In this document: piece after piece, positions 7,320 through 15,107 of the stretch
How positions within the stretch are numbered: position 1 is the stretch's first letter
Layout: each line of letters begins with the position of its first letter
Source: a virus
Length of the DNA stretch: 64,000 nt
IMG/VR virus record: IMGVR_UViG_3300021378_000020
Location: 1-64,000 of that record
Strand: one strand, 5' to 3'
Position numbers and translations under genes: made by a program
The notes under the pieces: model-generated
What the model saw: the letters and a program-made list of their open reading frames with translations, nothing else
The model's database searches: none
What the model was told of the DNA's origin: nothing

Positions 7320-8374
7320 GCTATCTCGATACTCTGTGCTTCAACCATTAGTTCAGCTACTACTGCCTTGATTCGGTCTTTATCCAAATCTGTTTCGACT
7401 TCTTGGATATAATTATACACTAAAGTTTCGGTGTCGTCAATAGTAATATCAGTATCAGAGACATTTTCTCCACGGAATTCTTTGAAGTCTTCTGCAATCT
7501 TCAGTTCATGAATCTTCTGGGCCTGTATCTTATCGACATATCTCTCGAACTTCTGCATGTCAGAACGATTGGCAACAATCAACTTCACAAACTTACCCGC
7601 AAGGTAAGACATGTCTTCAAAGTAATTTACAGTATCTTCATTGTAATAAATCTTATGAAACAGAGTTACCTTGTTCTGTACTGCGGTCATCTCACGAGTT
7701 TCTGTATCATAGATGTGGAAGTACTTGGGGTCGTGTGCGTCATTCCAGAAGAACTCCATCTGAGCACCAAGGTAGTGAATGTTACCCTTGCTAGATTTAG
7801 TGTGGAAGTGTCCGGATAACACGGTTTCAAAACGTTCTAATGGTTTCGGATCCATACCCGTATGACAGACAAGACCTTTGTCCATCTCAAAACCTGCAAG
7901 TTCAAAGTGACCGGCAATAACATCCGCGCCGCAGTTGTTCAAGAATTCTAGAATTGTTTTCTCGTTCTCAGGACATATCCAAGGGACTAGACCGAACTTA
8001 ACACCACCATAGTCACGGACAATAGGATCCATGAGGATGTCCACTTCATTGATGTAGTGGCCCATCAACTCTTTCAATGAGTTCAGTTCGATAGTATTCT
8101 TGAAGTAAACGTCGTGGTTGCCGGGAATGATATCCATGTGAATATTATACTCACGGAGTTTGTCCAAGAATATCTGCCGGTTGTGGTTCAACGCTTTGAG
8201 GTTAATCGTTTTGCGATTGTCATAGTAATCACCCAAATGTAGAATCTGGGTAATACCATTCTCTTTTAGGTAGGGGAAGAACTCTTCGCTGTAGAATCGT
8301 TCTTGGTAGTCCATAAAAATATCAGACGAATTACGACACCCGCAATGAGTGTCATTCAAAATTGCAAGCTTCAT
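7316..8374 (-). CDS. 47: Recombination endonuclease subunit (gp47, Mre11/SbcD family)
   Basis: Metal-dependent nuclease of the gp46-gp47 complex. The metallophosphoesterase ligands are all present: 'NDTH' (D8, H10), 'LGDYYDNR' (D49), 'GNHD' (N86, H87), 'GHFE' (H156) and 'GHFHT' (H189, H191). At 352 residues it matches T4 gp47 (339). A 32-codon ORF ends 3 nt before the start codon, and a perfect sigma70 promoter lies at 8512-8540, so the leader ORF, 47 and 46 form one transcript. Confidence 0.96.
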   Translation of the reverse strand: MKLAILNDTHCGCRNSSDIFMDYQERFYSEEFFPYLKENGITQILHLGDYYDNRKTINLKALNHNRQIFLDKLREYNIHMDIIPGNHDVYFKNTIELNSLKELMGHYINEVDILMDPIVRDYGGVKFGLVPWICPENEKTILEFLNNCGADVIAGHFELAGFEMDKGLVCHTGMDPKPLERFETVLSGHFHTKSSKGNIHYLGAQMEFFWNDAHDPKYFHIYDTETREMTAVQNKVTLFHKIYYNEDTVNYFEDMSYLAGKFVKLIVANRSDMQKFERYVDKIQAQKIHELKIAEDFKEFRGENVSDTDITIDDTETLVYNYIQEVETDLDKDRIKAVVAELMVEAQSIEIA

Positions 8375-8377
8375 TTA

Positions 8378-8476
8378 TTAGTCCACTTCAACTATAGAAA
8401 TACATTCGTTTGGACTAATATCACAATTATAGGGAGGACAGATAAACTGATAATGTGGTGTAACTAACTCTTTCAT
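8378..8476 (-). CDS. Possible 32-residue leader protein before gp47
   Basis: An ORF of 32 codons begins at the ATG at 8476, about 30 nt downstream of the predicted transcription start, and ends with TAA three bases before the gene 47 ATG. The peptide starts MKELVTPHYQF and has three cysteines (in 'CPPYNC' and 'NEC'). The ribosome site is weak (only GAG-type matches). Tight fit between promoter and gene 47 supports it as real; no homolog is recognised. It could instead be untranslated leader. Confidence 0.5.
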   Translation of the reverse strand: MKELVTPHYQFICPPYNCDISPNECISIVEVD

Positions 8477-8511
8477 AAGACTCAACTCTCAACTCAATGT
8501 ATATGACGGTT

Positions 8512-8540
8512 ATTATACTATATTACAAGGGGTTTGTCAA
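8512..8540 (-). promoter_or_regulatory. Perfect sigma70-type promoter for the gp47-gp46 operon
   Basis: TTGACA (8535-8540) and TATAAT (8512-8517) on the minus strand, spacer exactly 17 nt. It lies in the gap between the small gene ending at 8543 and gene 47. Confidence 0.93.
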
Positions 8541-8542
8541 GT

Positions 8543-8860
8543 CTATTCTAGCTTAATATTATAATCGGCAGGGAGGTTGGTGGTGTCACAGAATTTATCA
8601 CCACACCTCTCAAAGGTCTTCTTACCAAGAGCCCTTTCTTTCTTCTTCTCTCGACGAAGTCTGTCTTGGTTATCACGGGAAATTTTATACATTCTGTCTT
8701 TTGTTGTTGCGGGGGTGCAAACATATCTAACACCATATTCTTTAGCAAGACTTATCGCATCCTTACCAAGATTGTCCATAACAAGACTTCTACACTGTTC
8801 ATCAGAAATATCACTCTTCGTTACAAAGGACAGGTACATTACCGCAGTTACTAAGTCCAT
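8543..8860 (-). CDS. Small basic hypothetical protein after gp55
   Basis: The 105-residue product is not recognised. The first half looks helical; the middle is strongly basic ('RLRREKKKERALGKK'), which would suit nucleic acid binding; two cysteines follow in 'ERCGDKFC'. The ATG at 8860 is preceded by GGAG that overlaps the gp55 stop region, so it is coupled with gp55. A role with late transcription is suggested only by position. It does not resemble T4 gp33. Confidence 0.7.
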   Translation of the reverse strand: MDLVTAVMYLSFVTKSDISDEQCRSLVMDNLGKDAISLAKEYGVRYVCTPATTKDRMYKISRDNQDRLRREKKKERALGKKTFERCGDKFCDTTNLPADYNIKLE

Positions 8861-8863
8861 CGC

Positions 8864-9451
8864 TTACTCCAGATAGTCTGCTAAATCAGAATCTACGTTT
8901 ACAGCACGTCGTTTACGTTTCTTCTCTTCCTTTACATACTCTTTGAATTCTGTGTCAGCCGTCTTAACAACGTCAATTCTCTGTCTAAGAGTATCAACAA
9001 AAGGAGAGGCTTGTTGTTCGAAGTATCCACCGTCGTCATCACCCATAAATGCGCTGATATCTGCTTCGGCGATGTACTTCATCTTGATGTCTTGTTGTTT
9101 CTTCTCTTTCTGAATGCGACGTAGGAATGCATACCATGATATTTGCGTGAAGTATGCGAAGGCATTTGGTTTACCCGAACGGGTAGCAGCTTCAATATCA
9201 TAGTTCTCGATGGCTTTCAAACAATTCTCTACTGCGTCCATCACCATCTCTTCACGATAGGTATAACGAACGAAGTTACCTTTATGAGAAAGTCCTTCGG
9301 CAATCTTTAGAAAACAAGTAGCAATATAGTTAGTGACCACAGGGCGAGGCATACCCTCTTCCTTCGCTTCCTTGACGGTGATGCAGTATTCCACTACTGC
9401 ATTTGAGAAATCTTTATTACTTACGTAATGCGGTTTTTCTTTTGGTTTCAT
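8864..9451 (-). CDS. 55: Late-transcription sigma factor (gp55)
   Basis: Phage sigma-family protein that directs host RNA polymerase to TATAAATA late promoters. It aligns with T4 gp55 through 'YVSNKDFSNAVVEY', 'IAEGLSHKGNFVRYTYREEMVMDA', 'ENYD' and 'AFAYFTQISWYAFLRRIQKE'. The extreme C-terminus 'DLADYLE' resembles the T4 gp55 hydrophobic-acidic tail that binds the sliding clamp, so clamp-coupled late activation is probably kept. The 195 residues compare with 185 in T4. It has its own perfect sigma70 promoter at 9482-9510. The late promoters found across the structural region are its expected targets. Confidence 0.93.
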   Translation of the reverse strand: MKPKEKPHYVSNKDFSNAVVEYCITVKEAKEEGMPRPVVTNYIATCFLKIAEGLSHKGNFVRYTYREEMVMDAVENCLKAIENYDIEAATRSGKPNAFAYFTQISWYAFLRRIQKEKKQQDIKMKYIAEADISAFMGDDDGGYFEQQASPFVDTLRQRIDVVKTADTEFKEYVKEEKKRKRRAVNVDSDLADYLE

Positions 9452-9481
9452 AATTTATATCACTTGTTTAATTTAATAGCC

Positions 9482-9510
9482 ATTATAACAAAAAAGTGGT
9501 GGTTTGTCAA
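9482..9510 (-). promoter_or_regulatory. Perfect sigma70-type promoter upstream of gene 55
   Basis: TTGACA (9505-9510) and TATAAT (9482-9487) on the minus strand, spacer exactly 17 nt, about 31 nt before the gene 55 ATG. Confidence 0.93.
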
Positions 9511-9526
9511 TGTTTTACTTAATTCT

Positions 9527-9898
9527 CTATCGCAAGGTACTATGTTGTTTAACTAACAACTCTAGTGCCTCTTCAACAGTGACATCTAAGTTATAATGAG
9601 TGGAGATAAAAGTTGCGTACCGTTCAAAGTGTGGTGCAAGACCTAACTCTTGTCTAACCTTTATCTGTACAGCATAACCTTCCACTTCAGAACGAAGTCG
9701 ATAGTCTTTATTGAACTGATACCAAATCCCGTGAGTACAAAACGTTCTCCAGAACTGATGGACATGAACTTTCTCATGCTCTATCAAAGCGGTGTTATTT
9801 CTGTGTGCTTTACGAACAAAGATGATAGGCCCGAAGACGTATGCCGCGAATCTCTTGGGAATGAACGTGCTTAACGGAATAATTATATGAAACAACAT
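9527..9898 (-). CDS. Hypothetical protein with a zinc-protease HExxH motif
   Basis: The 123-residue product has 'ALIEHEKVHVHQ' (about residues 37-48), an exact H-E-x-x-H metal-protease motif. A Glu in 'RSEVEGYAVQ' 28-30 residues later could be the third ligand, as in gluzincins. The first 20 or so residues ('MLFHIIIPLSTFIP') are hydrophobic and may form a membrane anchor. Ribosome site GAGGAG precedes the ATG. No named family is recognised; similar minimal HExxH proteins occur in phages. It lies between an Sm-like protein gene and gene 55. Confidence 0.7.
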   Translation of the reverse strand: MLFHIIIPLSTFIPKRFAAYVFGPIIFVRKAHRNNTALIEHEKVHVHQFWRTFCTHGIWYQFNKDYRLRSEVEGYAVQIKVRQELGLAPHFERYATFISTHYNLDVTVEEALELLVKQHSTLR

Positions 9899-9915
9899 TT
9901 TTCTCCTCGATGCCC

Positions 9916-9944
9916 TTGACAGAACATATTTTGTAGTGTATAAT
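9916..9944 (+). promoter_or_regulatory. Perfect sigma70-type promoter on the opposite (plus) strand
   Basis: TTGACA (9916-9921) and TATAAT (9939-9944), spacer exactly 17 nt, read on the plus strand. Every recognised gene is on the minus strand, so a transcript from about 9951 would be antisense to the gene at 9977-10396 and then to uvsW. No plus-strand gene with a ribosome site follows closely. Confidence 0.75.
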
Positions 9945-9976
9945 CTAGCTTGTAGTCCAGAGGGTATATAAGCATA

Positions 9977-10396
9977 TTAATTCATCGACATTCCGTCAAC
10001 ATCAGAGTCAAACGACTCAGTTGACAAATCGTCCATCGCATCTAGATAGTCATCAAGTGACAGGTCTTTTCTAGAATCGTCTTCAACGGAATCACCATAG
10101 TTTTCTTCAAGATATCTAGCCATCTCCTTGAGTGCGGTATTATACTGTGCAAGCATTTCTTTAGCAGGTATCGCTAACGACATAATCTTATCGGTAAAGA
10201 TGACAATACAATTCATCGGAGTGTCCTGATAAACCATATATGTTTTAAACGTAAAGAATTTTTCACCACTCTTTAAAGTATTCTGCATCAAGCTCATTGC
10301 GTTATTAACAACGATTGATTCCGGAGATTCATCTAATACTTCACAGATTACCTCTTCCCCAGTGATTAATTTCAAGTGTCTAATCGAAGAGCTCAT
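9977..10396 (-). CDS. Sm/LSm-like small protein
   Basis: The 139-residue product begins with a strand-rich segment, 'HLKLITGEEVICEVLDESPESIVVNNAMSLM' in pieces, that has the look of the Sm/Hfq-like barrel (a 'G-E-E-V' turn followed by 'I-V-V-x-N'). It is followed by a helix and a very acidic, Ser-rich tail (from about residue 105). Similar proteins are seen in marine T4-like phages, with unknown role. An AAGG lies 9 nt before the ATG at 10396, which I chose over ATGs at 10405 and 10402. It overlaps the end of uvsW, so the two are coupled. Confidence 0.65.
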   Translation of the reverse strand: MSSSIRHLKLITGEEVICEVLDESPESIVVNNAMSLMQNTLKSGEKFFTFKTYMVYQDTPMNCIVIFTDKIMSLAIPAKEMLAQYNTALKEMARYLEENYGDSVEDDSRKDLSLDDYLDAMDDLSTESFDSDVDGMSMN

Positions 10397-11906
10397 TTTC
10401 ATCATCCTTAGATATTATGGGTTTCAAGTCAATAGGGTAAATCTTATAAGAGAACCCTTCCTTAGTATATATCTTAATCCTTTCGGCGCTATGTTTCAGA
10501 GTAAAATTCTTATGAGACTTGACATGCAAATCATCAGCGATATCAATAAGCTTAGTAGTCCTACCGTCATCAGACTGACGAAGACCGCGACCAATCGATT
10601 GGAGGACTTTAACTTGCGATTTGGATGGAGTCGCGAATACAATATTATGCAAGTTGCGGATGTTGATGCCAGTGCTGAAAGTGCCAAGAGAGGCAACAAT
10701 AATAGAGTCATTTTCGTTTTCTACAATTCCTCGTATCTGTTCTCGATCAGTCGCATCTACCTCACCCGATACATAAAACACTTTTCTTCCTTCAGGCGCT
10801 AACGACTTAATCATTTCATGCAACACCTTACCATGTTTCTCTACAAACTGAAACATCACCAAAGTATTGCCCGTTTGGTCTAGTGCAACCTTACTTATAA
10901 ACTTATTACGTGGCTCATATGTAACAATATAGTCAAGTTCTTCTTGGTAGTTTTTCTCTTTCATCATGTTGCAAATATCACTATGATACCTCAACAGAAG
11001 AATAGAGATATCTAGTTCTGCAAGCTGTTTATTCTTTTGTAATTCTACGGTTCTAGTCACCGTAAAAGTCGGGCCAAATAAACCTTCTAATACTAATTTG
11101 TTTGTTTCGGTGCCGTCAAGAGTTCCCGTAAGACCAAACCGATATTGTGCTTCAGTACACTTGTCCATCATACTGGAGAGAGATTTTGCTTTGAAAAGAT
11201 GTACTTCGTCACCGAAGATAGTGTTGAATTGTTCGAACCATTCTTTACCGAACTTATAAATGGACTGCCAAGTAGATATGATGACTCTTTTATCGGTGAC
11301 CTTTTCCTTACCAGAATAGATTTTATGACAAAACTCATCTACATCATAACCATAGTCAGCAAAGTCCTTATACATTTGTTCAACTAGGGAAGTGGTGGGA
11401 ACAATGACCAGAATCTTACCTTCGGTCACCTCATAACAATAACGCAGAAGATTGTATATTATAAACGACTTACCACTACCTGTAGGACTTAACAGAATAC
11501 ACCGACGATTCTCAACTCCATGAGATATGGCCTTGTACTGATAGTCTCTAGGTTTAAAGGGTGCGTCTAGGACTGCTAGGAAATCGATGAGCGCAGGGTG
11601 GTCTATGTCTTCCTTGAACGAAGGTATTCCATAAACTTCATGTTCGAGAATTTCGAGTTGATAAAAACGGTCTGCACAAAAACGACGTAGGTGTGTATAG
11701 AGACCTACGTTCATTTGTTTAGAGATTAAGTTATAGAGACGGATTTTACCGTCCCACTGCTTGCGCTTATAACTTGGTACGAACTTGTAGCCAGGCACGA
11801 AGAAAGAAAAGTATTCTCTTAACTCTTGTTCCTGAGCAGGGTGTGCATCAACCGCGAAGTAACTGTGGTTGACCATCCTGATTCGAATCTTGTTGTCTAC
11901 GTTCAT
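10380..11906 (-). CDS. uvsW: Recombination helicase UvsW
   Basis: Superfamily 2 DNA/RNA helicase that processes R-loops and branched recombination intermediates and helps switch T4 from origin- to recombination-dependent replication. Helicase motifs seen: 'PTGSGKS' (141-147), 'DEVH' (233-236), 'GLTGTL' (about 258), and 'QSIGRGLRQ' (about 425-433). The 508 residues match T4 UvsW (503). It lies after UvsY as in T4, with one small ORF between. The gene's last codons overlap the start of the Sm-like gene. Confidence 0.95.
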   Translation of the reverse strand: MNVDNKIRIRMVNHSYFAVDAHPAQEQELREYFSFFVPGYKFVPSYKRKQWDGKIRLYNLISKQMNVGLYTHLRRFCADRFYQLEILEHEVYGIPSFKEDIDHPALIDFLAVLDAPFKPRDYQYKAISHGVENRRCILLSPTGSGKSFIIYNLLRYCYEVTEGKILVIVPTTSLVEQMYKDFADYGYDVDEFCHKIYSGKEKVTDKRVIISTWQSIYKFGKEWFEQFNTIFGDEVHLFKAKSLSSMMDKCTEAQYRFGLTGTLDGTETNKLVLEGLFGPTFTVTRTVELQKNKQLAELDISILLLRYHSDICNMMKEKNYQEELDYIVTYEPRNKFISKVALDQTGNTLVMFQFVEKHGKVLHEMIKSLAPEGRKVFYVSGEVDATDREQIRGIVENENDSIIVASLGTFSTGINIRNLHNIVFATPSKSQVKVLQSIGRGLRQSDDGRTTKLIDIADDLHVKSHKNFTLKHSAERIKIYTKEGFSYKIYPIDLKPIISKDDENELFD

Positions 11907-12000
11907 AAATAATTTTTGCTAGTTCAATAACGTCTATATCAATTTTATGCCCTAGAAAATGCAGTTGTTCTGCCTTCTTTAGGTCTTCTGTATCATACAT
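11848..12000 (-). CDS. Small 50-residue ORF between uvsY and uvsW
   Basis: An ATG at 12000 with AAGG six bases upstream opens a 50-codon frame (MYDTEDLKKAEQLHFLGHKI...) that runs 59 nt into the start of uvsW in another frame. It is predicted as one or two amphipathic helices. T4 has small ORFs (uvsY.-1, uvsY.-2) at the same place. No function is known. The overlap suggests coupled translation of uvsW. Confidence 0.65.
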   Translation of the reverse strand: MYDTEDLKKAEQLHFLGHKIDIDVIELAKIIYERRQQDSNQDGQPQLLRG

Positions 12001-12080
12001 ATCACACCTTACCTTTGTATACTTAGGTCTTTCTTAACTTGCAATTATCTTCGTGCCATCCTGAGTAGTTGTTTACCGAT

Positions 12081-12527
12081 TTAACCACCAGCTTCGAACT
12101 GCCTCCACGATATCATATTTCGAATGGTTTGATGCCGCCACTTGAGAGTATCGACGATATTAGTTAGTGTTTCAATAAGTGTCTTATGATAGACGACCTT
12201 TTCCTCGGACTTCTGAATCTCAGGGTCTGCGTCGTAGTAGTATTCCATCTCACCTTTAAGCATACGAAGCCCATTGAAAGGGTCTAAGTCCCATCCAGTA
12301 GAAAGTATCTCTTCTTGTGACATCTTCCCGTTATAGTACAGGAACTTTTGTTTGAGTAACGTCTTCTGGTTGTTTTCAGAACGTTTTAGTTGTAACTTGG
12401 CGAGCGCCAGATACTGTAAGTACTTCGCATGAAGCGAAGGGGTTTGGCGAGAAACTTCGTCCAGTTGATGTTGAGAAATTTCACAGTCATCCTGCCATTC
12501 CTTTAGAATGGATTCCAAATCTATCAT
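12081..12527 (-). CDS. uvsY: Recombination mediator UvsY
   Basis: Loads the UvsX recombinase onto gp32-coated single-stranded DNA. It is recognised by position before uvsW, length (148; T4 is 137) and the helical layout ending in 'RNMISWRQFEAGG', which matches the T4 end 'DMRAFEAGK'. 'LKQKFLYYNGKMS' matches the T4 'LKARLDYYSGR' region. A sigma70-type promoter is 29 nt upstream. UvsX itself is not in this window. Confidence 0.9.
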   Translation of the reverse strand: MIDLESILKEWQDDCEISQHQLDEVSRQTPSLHAKYLQYLALAKLQLKRSENNQKTLLKQKFLYYNGKMSQEEILSTGWDLDPFNGLRMLKGEMEYYYDADPEIQKSEEKVVYHKTLIETLTNIVDTLKWRHQTIRNMISWRQFEAGG

Positions 12528-12555
12528 ATAAAAACCTTATTCATGTAAGGTATAT

Positions 12556-12584
12556 AGTATAACACTAAGTCGTTATAAAGTCAA
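12556..12584 (-). promoter_or_regulatory. Sigma70-type promoter upstream of uvsY
   Basis: TTGACT (12579-12584) and TATACT (12556-12561) on the minus strand with a 17-nt spacer, overlapping the end of the upstream oxygenase-like gene. It marks the border between the late structural genes and the early/middle recombination genes. Confidence 0.8.
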
Positions 12585-13209
12585 TACAATCTTGCCAATA
12601 ATGTTCGTTGGTACCTAACACGTAACTCAAAGTCATTCTATAACAGTTTGTTCTGGCTGCGTGATACACAACATCACCAGAACCATATACACCAAAATGC
12701 CCGGCCTTGAGACTCCATCCCTTCTCATCAGGGACAGTTACGAGTTCTTGAGTTTTCGGGTCAATGTACTTGAACCACCCATCACCGGTTTCCGACCAAG
12801 TGAATATTAAGTTGTGTGCCGCAGCATTAGCGTTGTTATGCCAGCCAATGAATCCTTGAGGCGGGTATAAAGTGGACAACACACTTAGTTCTAAACCAAG
12901 TTCAGTTGTCATTTTTAAGTCGAGATGCTCCCAGTTTTTCCTATACTCTTCGGGATGCGTCCCTGTATAAAATTCTGGTTTTATTGGATAACAAAAAGAA
13001 TTCTCCGCCGCTCCATGATGTTTTTCACCCATACCAACAATACGATGCATCTCTTCCTCACCAGTATAGTGGTCAGCCATGCCGAGTTGTTCTTCTTTTA
13101 ATGGGCGGTTTGTTTTTTCTGGAAGATACAACTCACGGTAAGTGTACCTAAAATCCTCTAGAATGTTGATAAGTTCTTGATTTCTAATGGGGAACTTTTC
13201 TAGACTCAT
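12565..13209 (-). CDS. 2OG-oxygenase-like protein with H-x-N motif (copy 1)
   Basis: The 214-residue protein has the C-terminal half of a double-stranded beta-helix oxygenase: 'YPPQGFIGWHNNANAAAHNLIF' in pieces (about residues 115-137), a distal 'VVYHAA' His (about 182) and 'YRMTLSYVLG' with the expected Arg (about 191). The motif that is usually H-x-D is H-N-N here, so the metal carboxylate is missing. A clear paralog at 40653-41360 has the same H-N-N. The family is seen in marine T4-like phages without known substrate. Its ATG overlaps the end of the tube-like gene upstream, so it is late-expressed. It could be a hydroxylase, a halogenase-like enzyme or an inactive binding protein. Confidence 0.65.
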   Translation of the reverse strand: MSLEKFPIRNQELINILEDFRYTYRELYLPEKTNRPLKEEQLGMADHYTGEEEMHRIVGMGEKHHGAAENSFCYPIKPEFYTGTHPEEYRKNWEHLDLKMTTELGLELSVLSTLYPPQGFIGWHNNANAAAHNLIFTWSETGDGWFKYIDPKTQELVTVPDEKGWSLKAGHFGVYGSGDVVYHAARTNCYRMTLSYVLGTNEHYWQDCIDFITT

Positions 13210-13673
13210 GACAATACAAATTCCGAGAATCTAAGGGTAACGTCAAAGTTTATATATGTAACATCGCCCGTTGTAGATATAAGCTCTATTGCACCTAATT
13301 GTGTAGGTATGCAGTTTTTATAATGAATCTGTGCGCAGAAATTATTGTGACTAGTCAAAACAATCACCTTTATGTCGTGGTGAATATTATCAACTTTACG
13401 ATATACCGAATCTTCCAACCATGTCTGTACTTCTTTGTATGCAGTTAGGTCTTCGTCTAAGATTAAATTTAGAGAGAGTTCACCGTAATTAATAGTATCG
13501 CCAGGCATAGGAAGACCTTGTACTCTGGGTACAGGTATCTCAACCGCAGCAACAGACGCGCCGGGGTGACTCACTGATTGTGCAAAGAACTCCAGATTAC
13601 CATAATGTTCTCGTTCGATGACAACACGGAATCCGGTAGGTTGTAAGAAGTTTTTGTTTTCTGTAAGTGCCAT
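13206..13673 (-). CDS. Tail-tube-like structural protein (second gp19-type)
   Basis: The 155-residue protein looks like the T4 gp19 tube fold: 'FRVVIEREHYGNLEFFAQSVSHPGASV' in pieces near the N-terminus and a 'YKEVQTWLEDSVY' helix are typical of tube and tube-initiator proteins. The true tube protein is at 18902-19426, so this copy may be a tube initiator or cap such as the gp48/gp54 role, or another baseplate-hub ring. A late promoter (13696-13703) lies 23 nt upstream, after the gp23 terminator. It overlaps the next oxygenase-like gene by 4 nt. Confidence 0.65.
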   Translation of the reverse strand: MALTENKNFLQPTGFRVVIEREHYGNLEFFAQSVSHPGASVAAVEIPVPRVQGLPMPGDTINYGELSLNLILDEDLTAYKEVQTWLEDSVYRKVDNIHHDIKVIVLTSHNNFCAQIHYKNCIPTQLGAIELISTTGDVTYINFDVTLRFSEFVLS

Positions 13674-13695
13674 GATGTGTCCTCTTGGTTGTCTT

Positions 13696-13703
13696 TATTT
13701 ATA
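13696..13703 (-). promoter_or_regulatory. T4-type late promoter (TATAAATA)
   Basis: Exact TATAAATA on the minus strand, immediately downstream of the gp23 terminator and 23 nt before the tube-like gene. Confidence 0.85.
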
Positions 13704-13708
13704 CGCAT

Positions 13709-13733
13709 AAAAAAAGGGACTCCGAAGAGTCCC
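13709..13733 (-). terminator. Intrinsic terminator after gp23
   Basis: On the minus strand, GGGACTC-TTCG-GAGTCCC forms a 7-bp stem with a stable tetraloop, followed by seven T. It ends the capsid transcript. Confidence 0.95.
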
Positions 13734-13788
13734 TAAAATGGCGTGGTTTAACGGGTTAGACGCCCGCTCCATGCTCTTTTTATATATC

Positions 13789-15096
13789 TTATACAGTAAC
13801 CATTAGGTTGTCTACACGGAAGATACGGTAGTACGTGTTGATTCCCGCAGTAGCAGCGATGTTCTGCTCACCAGCTGGAGAAACAAATGGGTTAGCAGCC
13901 ATACCATAACGAGTCTTGAACCCGATACGTGGTTGGAAGTCATTCTCGCCAACAGCTTTAACCATCTGTAGAGGTACGTATGGGCAGTAGAATACACCAG
14001 CGTCATATGCGTTAGCACCCTTATAACCTACAGTTACGTAGTCAGTAGTGGCATATGGGTCGATATAAACTTTCATCTTACCATTTAGAGTACCAGCAAA
14101 AGTGTTACCAGTATCGTCAACTGCAAGACCAGCGCCAACTTGATAATCCAACTGACCAGAAGCAGCAAGTGCAGTAGCAACGTCTGATGAACAGATTACG
14201 ATGTTACCCTTACCACGACGAGTTGTCTTAGCAATTTCGTTCGCTTCACGATCTAATTGAATTACTAGACCCTTGAACTTCTCTGCTGACCAACGGCCAT
14301 CTGCGTCTGAAGTTAGGTCGAATACACCCTTTTGTGCGATTGAAGCTTGTTGTGCACCTAGAACTGCTTGAGTGTTAACTGTACGAACTACTTCACGGTT
14401 GATTTCCGCTAGGATTTCAGTTGAAAGGATGTTCGCTAGTTCAGTTTCTGCGTCAAGACCGTGGATTGCTTTAAGGTCTTGTGCTAGTTCTAGAGAGTAT
14501 TCTGCTTTAAGTGCACGTGACTTAGCAACAACAGATTGCTTCTCGATTGAGAAACCCATTTCTGCGAAGTCAGGGCCAGTGTTACCTAGAGATTCAGCAA
14601 CAGAAGTAGCCATTGGGCGACCAGCTGCATCTAGTTCACGACCAGTTTGTGCTGCTGGATCAAATCCAGACATACCAGAAGAGTCACCAGTTTGTGAGCT
14701 TGAAGGAGAACCAGAGAATGCTGAGTCAGCTTCGTTGAATAGTGCTTCGTCACCAGTTTGTGAAGTGTAACGTGATTTCATCGCGAAGATAAGACCAGTT
14801 GGGCCTGACATTGGCTGAACACCACAAACGTCATATGCCATTAGGTTAGGCATTGCACGACGGACTAGAGAGATTAGAACTGGATCCCAGTTGTTTACAC
14901 CAGCGCCAGTTGCGTTGGTTGGAGTTTCAGTTAGAAAACCCTGAGAAGCTGAACGTTCTTCCATCATTGCTCGTTCTTGGTTTTCTAGGATAGCAGCAGT
15001 TACTGCCTTACGGTGATGATCGGTGATTTTACCAGCTGATTCTTCGTTAAGAACTGGTGACCACTTTTCAATCAGTGTGTCGAATGATTTGTTCAT
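13789..15096 (-). CDS. 23: Major capsid protein (gp23)
   Basis: HK97-fold shell protein of the T4 type, 435 residues (T4 is 521, so this is a compact version as in many marine relatives). Family segments include 'NWDPVLISLVRRAMPNLMAYDVCGVQPMSGPTGLIFAMKSRY' in pieces (about 69-110). 'LTE' at residues 55-57 is the likely gp21 cleavage site that removes the first 57 residues, matching the (L/I)-x-E rule in T4. It follows gp22 after 11 nt and ends at a strong terminator, fitting its need for high expression. Confidence 0.97.
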   Translation of the reverse strand: MNKSFDTLIEKWSPVLNEESAGKITDHHRKAVTAAILENQERAMMEERSASQGFLTETPTNATGAGVNNWDPVLISLVRRAMPNLMAYDVCGVQPMSGPTGLIFAMKSRYTSQTGDEALFNEADSAFSGSPSSSQTGDSSGMSGFDPAAQTGRELDAAGRPMATSVAESLGNTGPDFAEMGFSIEKQSVVAKSRALKAEYSLELAQDLKAIHGLDAETELANILSTEILAEINREVVRTVNTQAVLGAQQASIAQKGVFDLTSDADGRWSAEKFKGLVIQLDREANEIAKTTRRGKGNIVICSSDVATALAASGQLDYQVGAGLAVDDTGNTFAGTLNGKMKVYIDPYATTDYVTVGYKGANAYDAGVFYCPYVPLQMVKAVGENDFQPRIGFKTRYGMAANPFVSPAGEQNIAATAGINTYYRIFRVDNLMVTV

Positions 15097-15107
15097 TTTT
15101 AGATTCC

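Noticed and set aside
8543-8860. Identification of the small gene after gp55 as the late co-activator gp33
   Set aside because: No resemblance to gp33 and no C-terminal hydrophobic-acidic clamp-binding tail; only position suggests it.
10022-10050. Second plus-strand promoter starting at TTGACA near 10025
   Set aside because: No acceptable -10 box at 16-18 nt; it lies within coding sequence.
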